In this document: positions 23,001 to 34,000 of the stretch, piece by piece | How positions within the stretch are numbered: the first letter of the stretch is position 1 | Layout of the letters: each line of letters begins with the position of its first letter | Source: Erythrophleum ivorense | Taxonomy: Eukaryota > Streptophyta > Magnoliopsida > Fabales > Fabaceae | Reading direction: 5' to 3' | Length of the DNA stretch: 64,000 nucleotides | NCBI GenBank assembly: GCA_026724425.1 | Contig: JAIUCV010000102.1 | Coordinates: 1,364,001 to 1,428,000, forward strand | Position numbers and translations under genes: made by a program | The notes under the pieces: generated by a model | The model's input: only the letters and a program-made list of their open reading frames with translations | Database searches by the model: none | What the model was told of the DNA's origin: nothing

Positions 23001-23884
23001 ATAATTTTTTTCCTTTTAGGAGTTTTGATTTCGTGTAATTTGCGTCTCTTCGGTGGCTTTTTTAAAACGCTGTTGCAACGTGCGTTTACTTGCTTTCTTT
23101 TTTTTGCTTACATGATAAGCCACTGAAAGTTCCGTTTTAAGAAATCAAAATCACCGTTTCCAAGTATGGGCCAGAATTTATAAGTACGTTTTAATAGATT
23201 CCAGTTGCCAACAAACAAACAACCAGCACAGAAAGATTTATGATTTTCGAAAGAATCTCTGACAAATTGATTCCACCTATCCACTTATCTCTGCAAAACT
23301 AAATTCCAAAATTCACCCATAACCAAATCGGGTAACAAAACCAACATGACTTCTCAGAATGTTCTTTCACCTTCTCTCTCCAACCACTTCATTAATCTTC
23401 TTCCAACTTCCAAGTATCCAAAATTTTATAATAATTTAAAGTTTTCAACTAAAGAAAACGTGTATGAGAGCACAAAATGACGCTGGAAGAAAGTTATTAC
23501 GGTAAGTGGGAAGAGTGTACAAACTGAAACCACCTTCTCGCTGTCCTCTTCATGCCTTTATTTTCCCTCCTTTGAGGAAAAAATTATCTGTTGCTTCTAA
23601 ATCAATCTCTCATTACATGGGTTTGATTTGAAGTTGATTCTGGGTGCTTGGTTTCAGGTACGAGAAAAGCTCCTTCCTTTATTTTTACTTTTTTGTTCAT
23701 GAGTGAAAATTTCCATTTCCTCTGTTTTCTAGGTCTGAAAGTTCCTATTTTTTTCGAATTAGGGTTTTTGAAATCCCGATTCCGCTTCCTTTTGTTTCTG
23801 ATGCGAATTCGATTATGGCTTTTCAGGTCTAAATTGATATAAAAATCCTCAATTTTGCTGCAAATTTTCGTAGCGGTTGAGAAA
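23001..23884 (+). promoter_or_regulatory. Promoter and leader region of the MFS gene
   Basis: No gene lies between the tRNA and the MFS start. The stretch from about 23520 is pyrimidine-rich and leader-like, and a splice-like CAG|GTACGAG at about 23658 could mark a 5' UTR intron. Confidence 0.35.
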
Positions 23885-26239
23885 ATGACAGGAGGGAGTG
23901 AGGAGGATCCGTTCACAAAACGTATTGGAAGATGGTCTGTGTTCTTCTATGGAGTTGGGCATATGCTTAATGACATTACTGCTTCTTGTTGGTTCACTTA
24001 CCTCCTCCTCTTCTTGACCCAAATCGGTCTCTCCCCAAGGTGAAATTTTCATCCAAATTTCCATATAATCCTGACCCTTGATTTGTGAAAATTCTAGTTT
24101 TATTTTTTTTTTAATTCCTTCTGTAGAGATGCAGCCATTGTTATGCTCTCTGGCCAAGTTGCTGATGGGTTTGCTACTATCTTCACTGGTGAATTGGTAC
24201 CATTTCTCTGTTTCTGATTTAGCCTTTGTATAGAACAAATTTCGAAATTTGAGGTAACAGAAATTGGTCTTCTGTAATGGCAGATAGATAGGTTTGGGCA
24301 TTTCAAGATTTGGCATGCTGCAGGATCAATACTGGTTGCAATCTCTTTCTCCTCGGTATTTGGAGGTTGTCTGCCTTGTTCGATCCTCCATAACGACTCT
24401 TTAACGCTCGAAACCTTCTCCTATAGCATGTTTGCAGCTATCTTTAACATTGGATGGGCTGCTACTCAAGTTTCCCATATGTAAACCTCTTCTTTCTCAT
24501 TTCTTTTCACTTCATCTTTACCCATTTCCATGTTTTTGTTTGCTTTCTTATGTGTGTGTGACTGTGTGGTTGCTTATTCACTCTTCAGGGCTATGGTTAA
24601 TTGCATTTCGTTAAACTCCACAAGCAGAGTAGCTTTAACAAGCTGCCGTAACGCGTTTACCATGGTTAATCTCTTCACCTGATCTTTGTTTATTACTACC
24701 AACTATGCTCTCTTTTGTTTTGTGATTTAACAATGAATAGATTGGTTTTCTTGATATGCTTTTTCAGGTTGCTAATCTTGGCTTATATGCCATTGCTTTA
24801 GTAGTCTTCGGCGTTATCAAGGCTGGTTCCAAAGAAAACACCGAAACTCAGGTTTCATTCTTCTTATTGACTTCTCTCCATTATGTATATATTGGAGTAA
24901 GTAAGTGTGTCTCAGTACTGATTGCATGTTTTCTCTTAAACCTTGTCTCTGCAGTATCGCTGGATTGCGTATTCATCTATCACAATCGGATGCTGCTTTG
25001 TGGTCATATTTCTTATGGGGACAGAAGAGCCTAGGCATGTATATGCTCAATTCTCTGAGTTCTTGAATTTTAACAAGAGATTTGTATATAGTCCAATGAA
25101 TGTTATATGCAGTTTTGATCTTTAAAGGATGAGGATAGAGTTGAGAGAAACTAGCCGAGCAAGAACACCGTGGGTCTATTGGTTTCGGAAACTTCTATAC
25201 TACCAAGTCGCTATGGTTTACCTCCTCACTCGTTTAGTATTGAACGTTTCTCAGGTCTGTTTCTGCTTTCTTTCTTGCTTGTGTTTATGTTCATTTTGGG
25301 GGTAAATTCTCACACCATGTGTTGCATTCCACCTTCTCAGGCATATCTTGCATTCTTTGTTATCGATGATTTGCAAATGGATCAGTCCGCTAAAGCTTTG
25401 GTAAGATATTCTTTTCTCATATGATCCATTATAGTATTTATATGATTACTCTCTGACCTGATCAATTGGTACTATTCAGGTTCCTGCAATAATCTATATC
25501 AGCAGCTTCGTTGTTTCGGTCCTGCTTCAGGTTTCAAATCCTCACACATTCATTCTTCAATTATCTCCAAAATTTTCTGCTAATTACTATGATTATGCGC
25601 ATAATAATGTAGGAGATACCGTGGAACGGAAGACGCTTAAAGGCGTATTACTCAGCTGGTGGTATCATATGGATATTCTGCGGTGCAGCAATCCTTCTAT
25701 TGCCTAGAGACATTAGCTCTTTCATGTACGCAATATCGATCTTTATTGGCATTGCCAATGCATTAATGATGGTATAACAACAATATCTCTCCCTACCTCA
25801 GAGTTTTTGATTAGTCAATCAGGTCTAAACCTTGTCTGACTCGTCGCTGATTACAGGTTACAGCGATCAGTATGCAGAGTGTGTTGGTTGGTGCAGAAGT
25901 CGGTGGATGCGCATTTGTTTGTGGTTCATTAAGCTTCTTAGACAAAATGTCTTGTGGCCTTGCTCTATATATTCTTCAATCACACCAAAGTAAGTTCCTT
26001 TTTTCTTTGGCAATCATTTCAAGACCCACTTGAGCTGAAAATGTCTTGGCTTTGCAGGTACTTCACCTAGAATCCGAGTAAACAGCAACCAACAAAGTGT
26101 TTACCTTTCGGTTACAAGATACGGTTTAGGCCTTGTTCCAGCTTTATGCTCGTTTGTTGGTGTCGCTGTGACATTCTTTATGGAGCTTGAAGCTCCTGGT
26201 TCACTGTTGAAGCCTCTGCGTGAGACGTTACTAGAATGA
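23885..26239 (+). CDS. Major facilitator superfamily transporter (MFSD12/GPH-like, At3g60070-like)
   Basis: Twelve exons give about 455 residues. Start MTGGSEEDPFTKRIGRWSVF; exon 1 has FFYGVGHMLNDITASCWFTY, typical of this family. Further membrane segments include VMLSGQVADGFATIFTGEL then IDRFGHFKIWH, the MFS loop signature between helices 2 and 3. Later come LGLYAIALVVFGVI, AYSSITIGCCFVVIFL, AYLAFFVIDDL, VPAIIYISSFVVSVLLQ, IIWIFCGAAILLLP and YGLGLVPALCSFVGVAVTFF, ending LKPLRETLLE and a stop. About 11-12 helices are expected. The frame needs a GC-AG intron at 25035-25127 (AG then GCATGT); every GT alternative there leads to a stop. Related animal proteins act in lysosomal or melanosomal membranes; substrate here is unknown. 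Confidence 0.85.
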
Positions 26240-27017
26240 CACAATGACAAAAGCTCGTTTGTTTCTCTTTTAAACTGGTTTGATTTCAGATCTACTAATC
26301 TTGTTACGATATACGGGATTCCCCAGATTATTTACATGATGATATTGTACATAAGGGACTAAGGGAGATAGATCACACTGGTGACAACATTTATTCGGTT
26401 TGCCTTGGATTTTTGGTGATTACAATTTGCTAACGTGTTTATGTGTCTATATTCTGAACATGTAATTCAATACTTAACAAGTGTAACGACCGCAAGTATT
26501 CCCCGATCCGGACAAAACCCTCAACATAACCATTTGTACCGGAAGTTCCAACTGAAAGTTCTAAAACCAAATAGAAATGTCCTTAACCGGGTTCTCCATG
26601 AATGAGATAACTCTTCAGACCGGGAATTTGAGATATAATCGTTCTCGATTGGGCCCAAGAAATTATAATTTAAAGAAAATATTTTATTTTTATTTTATTT
26701 TTTTCCTCACTAGTGAAACTGTGAAAGGCGTCTGCTTCTTCTTCTTCTAGAAACCCTAATTTTTTGAGGTTTGTTGCAGTCAGTCGCATCCTAAGAATCG
26801 GCCTTGGAGCCATCGTCACCGATGAATCCGATATGGTCGTCTTCTCGGCGAGCAAGATAAGCACTTATCTTCTGCTATTCTGACTATCCAGGTTTGGACC
26901 AACATTTATCTCTTCTTCCTGTTAAATTGATTGTGGATCGTATTTGAATTTGAATTTGAAATTGGAAATTCAAATTGCAGGAAAGATCGCAGAGAATAAT
27001 GGGGATTGAGATCAGAT
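26240..27017. other. Intergenic DNA and leader of the PPR gene
   Basis: The 3' flank of the MFS gene, then DNA that is pyrimidine-rich near 26700-26760. A leader with a possible 5' UTR intron (CCAG|GTTTGG near 26890, ending at TTGCAG near 26980) precedes the PPR start. Confidence 0.4.
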
Positions 27018-28436
27018 ATGAACTTGGCACTTGTTTTCGGCACAAATGTAGTTCGTAAAGCTTACCGCTTTCTCTCCAGCTCCAGGAAATTCTGCAATGG
27101 GAACTTGAGTGGTGATGATACCGATATTGGGTTCCCTGATTTAGTTGATTTGGATTGTGGATTTGACGAATACGAAAGCATCGTCGATCGAGAAGAAATC
27201 TCTGTTCGGAGCAGGTTTTTAGAGAGTGCCAAGCTTGGTGCGTCTCGGGTTCTCGAGACATTACATCAATACGACTCTGGATTGAATACGAATTCAGCTT
27301 TAGACGATTTGAATGTTAGAGTCTCAGGTCTTCTCGTGAGGGAGGTGCTTGTAGGGATCTTAAGGAACTTGGGTTACGATAACAAGCCCAGGTGTGCGAA
27401 ACTAGCTTACAGATTCTTCGTTTGGTCTGGAGAGCAAGAATGTTTCAAGCACACAGTGAATTCTTATCATCTCCTTATGAAGATATTTGCAGAGTGTGGG
27501 GAGTATAAGGCAATGTGGAGATTACTAGACGAGATGGTTCAAGACGGATATCCGACTACGGCGAGGACATTCAATCTCTTGATCTGTAGTTGCGGCGAAG
27601 CAGGTCTCGCGAAGCAAGCCGTCGTGCAGTTCATAAAGTCCAAGACTTTCAGTTACAGACCTTTCAAGCACTCTTACAACGCGATTCTGAATGCTTTGCT
27701 AGGTGTGAAACAGTACAAATTGATCGAGTGGGTTTACGAGCAGATGTTAGAAGACGGGTTTTGGCCAGATGTGCTAACGTATAACATTCTCATGTGGACG
27801 AACTATAGGTTAGGGAAAATGGAACGGTTCGATAGGTTGTTTGATGAGATGGCTAGAGATGGTTTGGCTCCTGATTTCTATACGTATAACATTTTGCTTC
27901 ACATTTTGGGGAAAGGAAACAAACCGCTCGCTGCTCTTACGACGTTGAACCATATGAAGGAAGTAGGGATTGACCCGAGTGTGATCCATTTCACTACTTT
28001 GATAGACGGTCTGAGCCGTGCGGGGAATCTAGAAGCGTGCAAGTACTTTTTCGATGAGATGGTGAGAGTCGGGTGCACGCCGGATGTTGTTTGTTACACC
28101 GTGATGATCACGGGGTATGTTGTGTCTCGCGAGGTGGAGAAGGCGAAGGAGATGTTCGAAGAGATGACGGTAAAAGGGCAATTGCCGAACGTTTTCACAT
28201 ACAACTCGATGATTCGAGGGTTGTGTATGGCGGGAGAGTTTAAAGAGGCGTGTTGGTTGCTGAAGGAGATGGAGTGTAGAGGGTGTAACCCGAATTTCGT
28301 AGTGTATAGTACATTGGTGAGCTGTTTAAGAAAGGCAGGGAAGCTTTCTGAGGCTCGCAAGGTAATAAGAGACATGGTGAAGAAAGGGCATTATGTTCAT
28401 TTAGTTCCAAAGATGATGAAATATAGGATATGTTAG
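27018..28436 (+). CDS. P-class pentatricopeptide repeat protein (At3g60050-like)
   Basis: Single-exon protein of 472 residues. MNLALVFGTNVVRKAYRFLS looks like an organellar, probably mitochondrial, presequence. From about residue 150 come 35-residue PPR units, for example SYHLLMKIFAECGEYKAMWR, TYNILMWTNYRLGKMERFDR, YTYNILLHILGKGNKPLAAL, CYTVMITGYVVSREVEKAKE and TYNSMIRGLCMAGEFKEACW, followed by VYSTLVSCLRKAGKLSEARK. There are about eight repeats and no E or DYW tail, so it is P-class: expected to bind organelle RNA for stability or processing rather than to edit. The first ATG is at 27018. It ends soon after the last repeat. Confidence 0.88.
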   Translation: MNLALVFGTNVVRKAYRFLSSSRKFCNGNLSGDDTDIGFPDLVDLDCGFDEYESIVDREEISVRSRFLESAKLGASRVLETLHQYDSGLNTNSALDDLNVRVSGLLVREVLVGILRNLGYDNKPRCAKLAYRFFVWSGEQECFKHTVNSYHLLMKIFAECGEYKAMWRLLDEMVQDGYPTTARTFNLLICSCGEAGLAKQAVVQFIKSKTFSYRPFKHSYNAILNALLGVKQYKLIEWVYEQMLEDGFWPDVLTYNILMWTNYRLGKMERFDRLFDEMARDGLAPDFYTYNILLHILGKGNKPLAALTTLNHMKEVGIDPSVIHFTTLIDGLSRAGNLEACKYFFDEMVRVGCTPDVVCYTVMITGYVVSREVEKAKEMFEEMTVKGQLPNVFTYNSMIRGLCMAGEFKEACWLLKEMECRGCNPNFVVYSTLVSCLRKAGKLSEARKVIRDMVKKGHYVHLVPKMMKYRIC

Positions 28437-29044
28437 GGTTTTTTCTTTTTTTTTTGTTAATTTAGGTTGTTTGTTTCTCTTGTTTACCCATTCTTGTAAC
28501 TTAAATTCGTGTTCCAAAATTTAGAGAAGGAAAAAAGCGGTTCCTGGCAGAGGATTGATAGTGATACGGTTGTGGTCTTGTGGAAGAAGAGTTGTCTATG
28601 TTTCCAACACGCTGCGTTTTAATCCCTCAATCAAATCCACTATAGTAAAAGACAAGCCAATATTGAGTTCCCCAATATGGATAAATCTCTCTTCACTATG
28701 AGCTTATAGCGTTGGGGGTTACAGAAAACTTGAGGTCACAAAAATGTGTGATCTCGTTACAAGGAAGAAGAAGAAGAAGACGACGACTCTCACGTTTCGT
28801 GTGTGCGTTTTAACACCCTAAGCCAGTTCCACAAATTTCGTGTGGATTAAGTAAATAGATTCAAAAGGGGAATATATACCATAAATTAATAGATAGAAAA
28901 AGCTCGTTGTGAAGTAGAAAATGGAAAAGACCAAGTTTTGGGTCGAACCTAGCTAGATAAATGGGCCTTTGATAAATTTCTAATCCATTTAAGAATTCGG
29001 TTTCCATTTCCTGTCAAGGAGTCAGAGCAATAGTCCCACAACAA
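28437..29044. other. Intergenic gap where SPL12 and an F-box gene lie in A. thaliana
   Basis: Only about 690 bp separate the PPR stop from the SKP1-like start. No SBP domain or F-box coding sequence is visible here. A GAA/GAC repeat lies near 28765-28785. Confidence 0.5.
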
Positions 29045-29060
29045 CTAGGGTTTTATATAA
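29045..29060 (+). promoter_or_regulatory. Telo-box and TATA box of the SKP1-like gene
   Basis: CTAGGGTTT (a telo-box) overlaps directly into TATATAA (29054-29060). The start codon is 65 bp downstream. Telo-boxes close to the TATA are common in genes active in dividing cells. Confidence 0.55.
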
Positions 29061-29124
29061 GGAGATCCATAACTTCACTGCTCACTAGTTTTTCCGTCAA
29101 ATTTCTTCACTGAAACTCACAAAG

Positions 29125-29577
29125 ATGTCGAAGAAGATTGTGTTGAAGACTTCAGATGGTGAATCGTTTGAGATCGACGATTCGATCGCTCTCCAGTCGG
29201 AGACGATAGCGCACCTCATCGGAGACGATTCCGCCAGCACCAGTAATGGATTCCCACTCGCAAACGTCACGAGCAACGTCCTCTCGACAGTGATCGAGTA
29301 CTGCAAGAAGCACGCCAGTGTTGCCTCCGAAGAGGAGCTGAAGAAATGGGACGCCGAGTTCGTGAAAGTCGACGACTCCACCATCTTCGATCTCATCCTG
29401 GCCGCGAACTACCTAAACATCAGTGGCCTGCTTGATCTCACCTGCCAGACAGTCGCTGATAAGATCGCAGCTTGCAAAGACGCAGACGAGATTCGCGCTA
29501 CCTTCGACATCGAGAACGATTTCACTCCCGAGGAAGAAGAAGAGCTTCGCAGGGAGAATCAGTGGTCTTTTCAGTGA
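29125..29577 (+). CDS. SKP1-like SCF adaptor (ASK family)
   Basis: Protein of 150 residues, single exon. The N-terminal POZ-like part has KIVLKTSDGESFEIDDSIAL, SETIAHLIGD and VIEYCKKHASV. The C-terminal Skp1 domain has KKWDAEFVKV, LILAANYLNISGLLDLTCQT and DEIRATFDIENDFTPEEEEE, ending ENQWSFQ, where the family usually ends in W-A-F-E. SKP1 proteins bridge CUL1 and F-box proteins in SCF ubiquitin ligases. A. thaliana has two ASK genes near this place (At3g60010 and At3g60020, ASK13 and ASK5); only one is seen here, and I cannot say which it matches. Confidence 0.9.
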   Translation: MSKKIVLKTSDGESFEIDDSIALQSETIAHLIGDDSASTSNGFPLANVTSNVLSTVIEYCKKHASVASEEELKKWDAEFVKVDDSTIFDLILAANYLNISGLLDLTCQTVADKIAACKDADEIRATFDIENDFTPEEEEELRRENQWSFQ

Positions 29578-29934
29578 TCGGATCATCCGAAACCTAATCA
29601 GTTTGATTTACTTTGCTTGGTATGTATTTTCGGATCTCTAGATGGATGTGTAGATGACTTATCGGTTTCTTCTTTTCACGTCGTGGATATGAACGATTTA
29701 GGGTTAAGCAATTTCAAGAGCTATGTTATCAAAAAATCTAATCATCTTTAATATATGGCTTATTGGTAGGATCTATCTATGCATCGCTTTCAATGCAGTT
29801 TTGTGTTCCAGTAACAAGACTCTTCTTTTGCTGCTGGAGAAGTTGAATTCTCAGAGAACATTCTTCGATCTACAGTATATAAAAGAAAGCAATTTAAAAC
29901 TCTAAATTCCAGATTAAAACAAAGGATAAACTGT

Positions 29935-31455
29935 TCAAATGTAGTGGAAGGTTTTGTTTTTTACATGTGAAGCCTGCGTTTTAAGAAGCTCAAGTCCACA
30001 ATCTTCAGTCAATGATCTTCCTCTACTACTCACTCTTGCTAATTCTGACACTAAAATCTCCATCTCTTTTGCCTGCAAAACGTATTAGGGAGTTAAAAAA
30101 ACTTCATTCCTGCTAATACCATTTCTTTAAAGAACCATTTTACTAACCATTGCGGTGTAGTTTCCAACATTTTGTGTAATGCTGTCCAAAACCTTGGAAG
30201 CAACAACAAGTGCTTCTGCTAATTCTTTATCTTCAACCTGATTTTGAAAGTTAAAACACTTTTGTGATATATGGAGAAGATTTTTCCTATTTGGTAACGG
30301 ACTGAACACAAGATGTGAATAAAATACCATGATATCTGCATCGAGTGGAAGCCGTAATGAGGCATTGGACAAAGCTTGGATTGTTTGCGATAACGAAGCA
30401 GAGTACTCTTCTTCAATCGCAGACCATTGCTCCAAACATGAAGTCTGTTTACACATTTACTCGTAAGCCTCATGTGTTTATGTAGGAGAGAATAAAGTGA
30501 AACTTGAAGTCCTTCTCAGCTTACTTGAGAATCTGTAATCGCAAGAAGAGCTTTAACTCTCGATAGACGTTGAAGCTCAATGCGTTTGCTTTGCACAGAA
30601 TCGTTTAGTTCTGAAATCTTCAAACGAAATGAATAAATCATGGCCTACAAGATAAAAAAAAAAAACAAAACGCCATTAAAACAAAGACTTTTGTTGCTTT
30701 TTCAAAGATCAAAGACAGCAATTGACCTCGGTTTGGGCTCTCTGAGTTTGAGTTTTCACTTGTGCATTCGCGTTGGCAAATCTCCATTGCATGTGACGAT
30801 TGTGGAGTAGTTTCAGATGATGCACATCTTCTAATTGCTCCGAGACTTTCCTCTGCTTTTTACTTTCCGCCGGAATCTTTGTATTCGGTGCCACCGGAGG
30901 CAGAGACGAGCCTACCCGCGAAAACGAACTGCTCTCACGACCGTTGCAGCTCGTCAGCGGTGAGCTCGGATATGACGCCGATATGCCGCTTAATTGGAGA
31001 AGCCTCGTAGCGGGGGAAGCGGTTAGTAATCGATGTTGGCTTAACCGCGATTTAGACGGCGGAGGAGCTATCGGCGTAGGTGCGTCGAGCCGGTGAGAAT
31101 TCTCCTTGAACGGTTTCGATTGGCTTTGTTTCGAGAGAGTAAAAGGCGAGTCTAGGCTGCGCGACGCCGTCTCGGACGAGCGGTTCTCATCAGCATCCGC
31201 CATTTTCAACTGGCGCCTGAGCCTCTGAGCTGAAACCGAGCGTTGTTGATGGTGGTTGTTGTGGTTTGGAGAATTCGAAGTCAAAAAGTAGAGATCTCCG
31301 GCGGATGAAGAGGAAGAAGAAACCGAAGACATGAACCTGGAACTGACTTCTCTAACCCTCGGCCGTCGCGTTGAAGGCGGAGGAGCCGGCGTCGCAGCAG
31401 ATACAGCCGGTGTTGATGGCTGTTGTTGCTTAGAGCCGCCGATTTTCGCTTCCAT
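29935..31455 (-). CDS. QWRF motif protein, augmin subunit 8-like (EDE1 family)
   Basis: Five exons on the minus strand give about 396 residues. Exon 1 (31455 to about 30728) encodes a Ser/Pro-rich basic microtubule-binding region with STRRPRVREVSSRFMSS, and then the signature HNRHMQWRFANANAQ (the QWRF motif). The next exons are AMIYSFRLKISELNDSVQSK, TSCLEQWSAIEEEYSASLSQ, VEDKELAEALVVASKVLDSI and a last one ending KNKTFHYI. The C-terminal part is helical and coiled-coil-like. Family members (EDE1/At2g44190, AUG8) bind microtubules in mitosis and branching nucleation. The gene lies where the At3g60000-type gene is expected; its relative on chromosome 2 is EDE1. Confidence 0.8.
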
Positions 31456-31537
31456 TTCTTAGATTCGAAGCGAATTTCGAAATTATGCGAAGAGGAAGAA
31501 GAGAAGGAGAAGATACGTTACGGTTTGTTCAGAGATT

Positions 31538-31548
31538 TAGCCGTTGGC
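31538..31548 (-). promoter_or_regulatory. MSA-like G2/M element upstream of the QWRF gene
   Basis: On the minus strand this reads GCCAACGGCTA, matching the mitosis-specific activator consensus YCYAACGGYYA except at the first base. It lies 83 bp upstream of the QWRF start codon. A further AACGG core lies at about 31591 on the plus strand. This fits G2/M expression as known for EDE1-type genes. Confidence 0.45.
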
Positions 31549-31998
31549 TTTTGGTCAACTTGTCGACAATCCTCTTGTCTCTCTGTAAGTAACGGCAGAT
31601 TAATTTTGCTTTTCAAAAGTAATTATTAAATCATATAATTGTCGATTAGCATTAGAATATCAAGCTTGGCCATTAATCTTTAGACAAATGCAGTATGCAA
31701 AATATAACTGGTATTTCTCAAAAACATTTTAAAAAGAAGAGAAATCTCATTTTGAGATTTGAAATTGCAATGACATAAATTAACACCATCTCATCATAGA
31801 ACCGCAAGTTATAAATTATATCAAACTATGATAATCATCATATAAGAGAAGCTATGAATAAACAAGGAAAAAGGGTCAGAAGAAACATCATCCGAATAAA
31901 ATTATACAAAAAAAAAAAAAAAAAAAAATCATCATCTCAAACCGGATCCCAATCCGTTAAATCGGATCTTTTTATTTTTTTTTTCAGTTTTCTCCGCT

Positions 31999-34000
31999 TT
32001 AACCGAAAATGGCGGTAAGGTGATGCTCCAAAACCGCCATAAGGTTATGAGTCTCATTTACTTCCACAAGTGCAACAACACATCCTTGAAGCTGTCTCAC
32101 AGCTTCCACGAGCTGTCCTCTTAGCCTCTGAGACAGTAATTGCCCACCCGCATTCACACACTCTCTGTACAGTGGCATGTAGGCAATGGCTACTCTTAGC
32201 GGCGCAGGAAGGTCTCTTAAGGATATATCAGACTCGCCTCTCTTCAACACCCTCATAAAATTCATGAAATTCTCATGGCTCTCTCTCATTCCTTCCTCAA
32301 AAGCTGAATCCGACCAATGTTCTCGGAGAAACGACTTTAGATCTGAAGGAACGGTTTCGTCTTCTGATGATGACCTCGCGATGCTGTCTGCGACTGAGTA
32401 TGTAGCCACAGAATCTCCTAAGAAGTCTGATTTGAGGAGAAACTCCACTCCTTGGAGAGACCCTCCGCTTCTTTCTCCAGCTGCTTTGAGGATTTCGATG
32501 CTGAGAGCGGTTAGGACAGTTGGCGGAACATGGGGGAGGAGATACGCAGCGACCTCGACTTGACTACTTGAAGTGGCAGCTGTTAGAGCAAGACAAAGCT
32601 CCATGTCTCGGCAACCTCTTTTCACAAACCATTCAACAACTTGCATACAACCTCTCTCTGCTGCTCTCATCAAAGGACCCAAGAAGGCAATGGCATTACC
32701 TTCTTCCACTAAGCACTTCATCGTCCCGACTTTACAATAATGCGAGGCAAAACCAAGAGCTAAGTCCACGTCCACATCTAAGCTGTTCCTTTGAGCAATC
32801 TGAAAATCAGGAAAAATAACAAAATTAGAGAACACAAAGAGATGTTCAATTCCAAAAGCAATTCAAGTGAGTGTGGAAGCTTACATGCAGCAAGACGCGG
32901 ACAAGTTCTGTACTACCAAAACGGGAAGCTTCAAGGAAACATTGGTTCACGTTATCTGCACCACCTTCAACAAGCATGCCGAGCAGTCCCTGTATGACAG
33001 TAGCTGATACTCCAGACGCCCAACCAGGATCAAACGAGTTAGAAAACAGAGTGAGCGGGAAACAAGCTGCGTCGAAAGCCTCGGTGAAATCCCTTCCCGA
33101 GAGATGGTTCCCCGCTAGATCTAAAAACATCTTGAACGCAGAAAGCTGTAGTTCAGTCTCAGCAGCTGAATTGTGGCTGACTCTATCCTTCGCCCCCTGG
33201 CATCGGGAGTGGAAACCTATACATTTGAGTGCCCATTCAGTGAACTTCTGAACTTTTGCACCAGCCTCTGCTTTCAGAATCTCATCCCCATTGCACTCTT
33301 GGAGACGCTCCTGCAACCTAAATATAACATATAAACAAAACATAAAAACTCAAATTTAGGCCATAGTAACTAACTTATAGCAAATTTTAAGTATTATGCT
33401 AATGGAAAGAGAAGAAATGCAAATGTACCTTTGAGCCATTACAGTTACAGTATCAGCCAGGCTCATTGTCCGGCTCTGGCAAGCAGAGACACATGCAGCG
33501 AGAAATGAAGTCCTAAGAGTAGCTCTGGTGAAGTCATGAGCACCATGACATATGATCTTCTTAATCAATCCAGTAACCCCCTGAAACTCATGCTTTGTAC
33601 TTAAGAACCAAACAGAGTCTAGACCAACGCACAACAAATCATTCAACGTTTGCGGATCAGCTAACTGAATCAATCTCTCAGCAAGTTCCCAATCCAGTGA
33701 GGTAAGAGCGCCTTGGAAGAGTCGTCCCAACTCGATTCTATCCTGTCTATTGAGCTTTTTCTTCTGACCAATACTTTCCTTCTCGATGAGATCCTCACTA
33801 CCTTTGAAATTTAGTTTCTTTGCAATACAACCACTGCACTCGCCCGAATTAGTTCCAGCTGGATCCTTACCTATTAGAGGTGCCTCTCTTGAAAAAACCA
33901 CATTCTTCTGAGATGAAGCAATGGTTTCAGTTTCCATCTCGGAACAGTAAGGCTGATCACTTAACTTGATATCATCATCACACACGCCTTCTTTCTCCAT
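31999..34000 (-). CDS. Ankyrin-repeat family protein (At3g59910/At2g44090-like)
   Basis: Three exons on the minus strand give about 600 residues. Exon 1 (34000 to about 33430) starts MEKEGVCDDDIKLSDQPYCS, carries a CSGCIAKKLNF stretch and then a helical region (DRIELGRLFQGALTSLDWEL). Exon 2 (33316 to about 32885) has AFKMFLDLAGNHLSGRDFTE and ends in ankyrin-like NQCFLEASRFGSTELVRVLL. Exon 3 (32799-31999) continues with LALGFASHYCKVGTMKCLVE, LMRAAERGCMQVVEWFVKRG and ALTAATSSSQVEVAAYLLP. Its C-terminal third (YMPLYRECVNAGGQLLSQRL onward) is conserved and helical but of unknown role. The repeats are degenerate ankyrins. Function is not known to me; protein binding is implied. Confidence 0.8.
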
